DNA of 64,000 bases from positions 40,742,015 to 40,806,014 of the forward strand of contig CM034594.1 in assembly GCA_020091685.1 (NCBI GenBank), in the 5' to 3' direction. The position numbers and the translations under genes were made by a program. How positions within the stretch are numbered: position 1 is the stretch's first letter; every line of letters begins with the position of its first letter. Shown in pieces: positions 61,835 to 64,000 of this stretch. Source of the stretch: Lutjanus erythropterus (lineage: Eukaryota > Chordata > Actinopteri > Lutjaniformes > Lutjanidae). A model generated the notes under the pieces. The model saw nothing but the letters and a program-made list of their open reading frames with translations. It was not told the DNA's origin and ran no database searches.

Positions 61835-62880
61835 TACTGATCCCTTGAATTTTCGTCACAGTTAGGTTTATATTGGATTTTAGTGAAATGTCTCAGCAGA
61901 TGTTGGATGGATTACCATGAAGTTTGGTCCAAACATTGAAGTTCCCTACAGGATTCATTTGTAATAACTTTGGTGATCTCTTAGCTTTTTGTCTAGCGCC
62001 ATCATCAGGTAAAGTTTTAAATCTGTCCAGTGCTTTAATTTTTATCCAAATACCTTAAAAAAATAAGATCAGTCCCATCACCCTCTACTGTAACTAGTAA
62101 CTAGATGGAAACCAAGAACAAAGAGACACAAAATGACTACAAAGACATGCATAATGGCCACAAACAAGCAGACAACAAAAATAAAAAGATGCAAAATTTT
62201 CACAAAGAGACAGAAAATAACTACAAAAAGATACCAAACAACTACAAAGACACACAAAATGGTTGCAAAGAGATGCAAAATTACTAAAAATAGACACAAA
62301 ATTTCAACAGATTAAAAAAACAGCAACAAAGAGAAACAGAAAAAGATTACAAAGAGATGGAAGACAACAAACAAAATAACTATGAAGATACATAAAATGA
62401 CAACAAAGAATCCAAAAAACAAAGATGCAAAATGACTACAAAGAGATTCAAAAAAGAACTACAAAGAGAGACAAAACAACTGTAAAAGACACACAAAATG
62501 ACTACGAAGAGACAAAAAACAAAAACAAATATATGTAACACAAAAGAGTCCAAAAAAAGACACAAAACAACCATAACGATATACAAAATGACAACAAAGA
62601 GACAAAAAACTAAAACAAAGAGACACAAAATGACCACAAAGAAACAAAAAATAACTATCAAGACACACAAATAGACTACAAAGACATGGAAAACAAGATA
62701 CACAAAATGACTACAAAGAGACACAAAATGACTACAAAGAGACAGAGAACAAAAATACACACATTAACATTGTCCTTCTGAACATGTTAGCATGCTGGCA
62801 TTAGCATGTAGCTAAAAGCATCACCATGCCAAAGTATATGCAGCCTACAGCCTTACAATCTGCTAGCTTGGCTGTAGAAT
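61835..62880. repeat. Dispersed repeat with GTTAGCATGCT end, copy 2, split by a minisatellite
   Basis: The left part (GATGGATTACCATGAAGTTTGG, GTCTAGCGCCATCATCAGGT) and right part (CTGAACATGTTAGCATGCTG, TGGCTGTAGAATT) belong to the same fish repeat as copy 1. The middle is replaced by the array at 62105-62760. Confidence 0.8.
62105..62760. repeat. A-rich minisatellite, unit near ACACAAAATGACTACAAAGAG
   Basis: About 30 degenerate units of roughly 21 bp. One strand is almost free of T runs, so Lys/Asn-rich frames open on the plus strand and Phe/Leu/Cys-rich frames on the minus strand; none is a gene. It lies in intron 1 of the ADAMTS gene. Confidence 0.9.
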
Positions 62881-62884
62881 TTTA

Positions 62885-63935
62885 TTCTTATTATTTAACG
62901 TAACATGGAAAGTTATGGATCTTTTTCCAGTGGAACAATCAATTATTATTGGAAATAGCTGCAACTGATTCTCAGGAAGACAGTGATGTTGTTCTTGTCC
63001 CAAGGCTTAGTGTTTCTGGAGAAATTCTTCTGTGTTTTCAATATTTCTGCACAGGAATTGTGTTGATTCTAATATGAAAAAAATATATCAAAATGACTTA
63101 CCTGTGCTTTTAAAGTAAATATGACACATACTGGATGATGAACTTGCTAACCTAGTCTTCCAGAGGAGTCCAGTACTGCCAGGATCACCCTCTGCCAGCC
63201 ATGTGTATTCCACACTACTTGCTCTCTATGACCTATTACAAGATTTTTCCCATCGCAGCAGCTGCACTCATTGTGCCCTACAAGGACAACACCACTGGAC
63301 CTTCCTACATATAATTGCCCTCAGTGTAAATAAGCGATCGTTTCCCAGCACTAGGGTGATTGTTCACTCGTTTTGACCTTGAAGTGTTTTTCTATGTTGC
63401 TATGCAGTGAAGGAGAGAGGCCGTGTATCAGATGGCCAGCCGGAGCCAAACTGGACCTAATGGAAAGCAGGCACCAACCACCACACATCAGAGAGGGCGA
63501 GACAGAGAGATCTTAGTGACTATGGAGAAAGATTTACTAGTCCGTGGTCACAGCTCTGGTGGCCACATGGGATTATGTGACAGCTGTGATCAGGCTGAAT
63601 GCCTTAAATAGTGTCAACTTATATCAGTTTGAATGAATGAAGAAGGAACTTGGAAGGATTCTTGATCATTTTCTGATCATTATGAAGGTGCCTTATATAG
63701 GCAGATAGTGACCCAGTTCTTATTCCGTAGCAGCAGACAGAGGTGAGGTCTTTCATGGAAAGAACTGGCTCAGATGCTCTTTTCCAGTGACTCACTGAAC
63801 TAAATGAAGGGGACTTGCAGAACTGTGCAGTTGACAGGCTACACCAACACACAAGTTCATATGAGATTACTGAGTGAGCAAACAAAGCGCAGGCCTCTGT
63901 GTGAAGTGACAATTAATATTTCTTGTTGGAAAGTT
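62885..63935. other. Intron 1 sequence, no exon recognised
   Basis: Searched on the minus strand for the missing ADAMTS prodomain exon. No frame carries a signal peptide, a furin site or reprolysin sequence. Confidence 0.6.
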
Positions 63936-63939
63936 AATC

Positions 63940-64000
63940 AAATGGCTACAAAGACATACAAAACGACACCAGACGTGCAAAGCAGCGACAAAAAGACACA
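63940..64000. repeat. Start of a second ACAAAGACA-type minisatellite
   Basis: GGCTACAAAGACATACAAAA and CAGCGACAAAAAGACACA repeat the unit of the 62105-62760 array and run off the window edge. Confidence 0.7.

Overview
The window reads as chromosomal DNA of a ray-finned (teleost) fish. It has one intron-containing vertebrate protein gene in a large AT-rich background, and dense repeats of fish type: hAT, piggyBac, Tc1/mariner and Harbinger-like elements, an L2-type LINE tail, tRNA-headed SINEs, long-arm foldback MITEs and minisatellites. Nothing bacterial, plasmid or viral was seen.

Right part (51449-61430, minus strand): the 3' seven coding exons of a secreted ADAMTS metalloprotease, best matched to ADAMTS15. 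All six introns in the window have GT/AG ends and the joined frame stays open for 630 residues to a TAA stop. The order is: end of the metalloprotease domain with the split zinc site, disintegrin-like domain, central thrombospondin repeat, Cys-rich domain, spacer, and two C-terminal thrombospondin repeats. The exon(s) for the signal peptide, prodomain and start of the protease domain are not in the window and should lie beyond base 64000. Introns 2 and 3 hold several transposon copies.

Left and middle (1-51448): no host gene was recognised. What can be read is transposon history. A Tc1-like element lies at 1967-3117 with a broken transposase. A 2.0-kb hAT element at 17071-19069 encodes a BED zinc finger that is split by a second hAT element at 17414-18574. 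A piggyBac remnant at 33516-34583 still codes its C-terminal Cys-rich domain. A hAT-type element at 41338-42658 has a perfect terminal repeat and a perfect 8-bp target duplication. A Harbinger-like MITE lies at 30593-31190, an L2 tail near 27050-27640, and an intact-ended SINE at 28288-28616.

The most distinctive item is one non-autonomous hAT-like family, seen in five copies plus a fragment at base 1. Its core has become an A-rich minisatellite built from a unit like ACATAACAAGACAAAAA, with the two outer flanks conserved between copies. Two copies have near-perfect 8-bp target duplications. Other tandem arrays are a 42-bp minisatellite at 14270-15065, whose period (14 codons) keeps long spurious frames open, and an array of ACACAAAATGACTACAAAGAG-like units inside another dispersed repeat at 62105-62760. 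Most long open frames in the window come from these arrays or lie antisense to exons, and are not genes.
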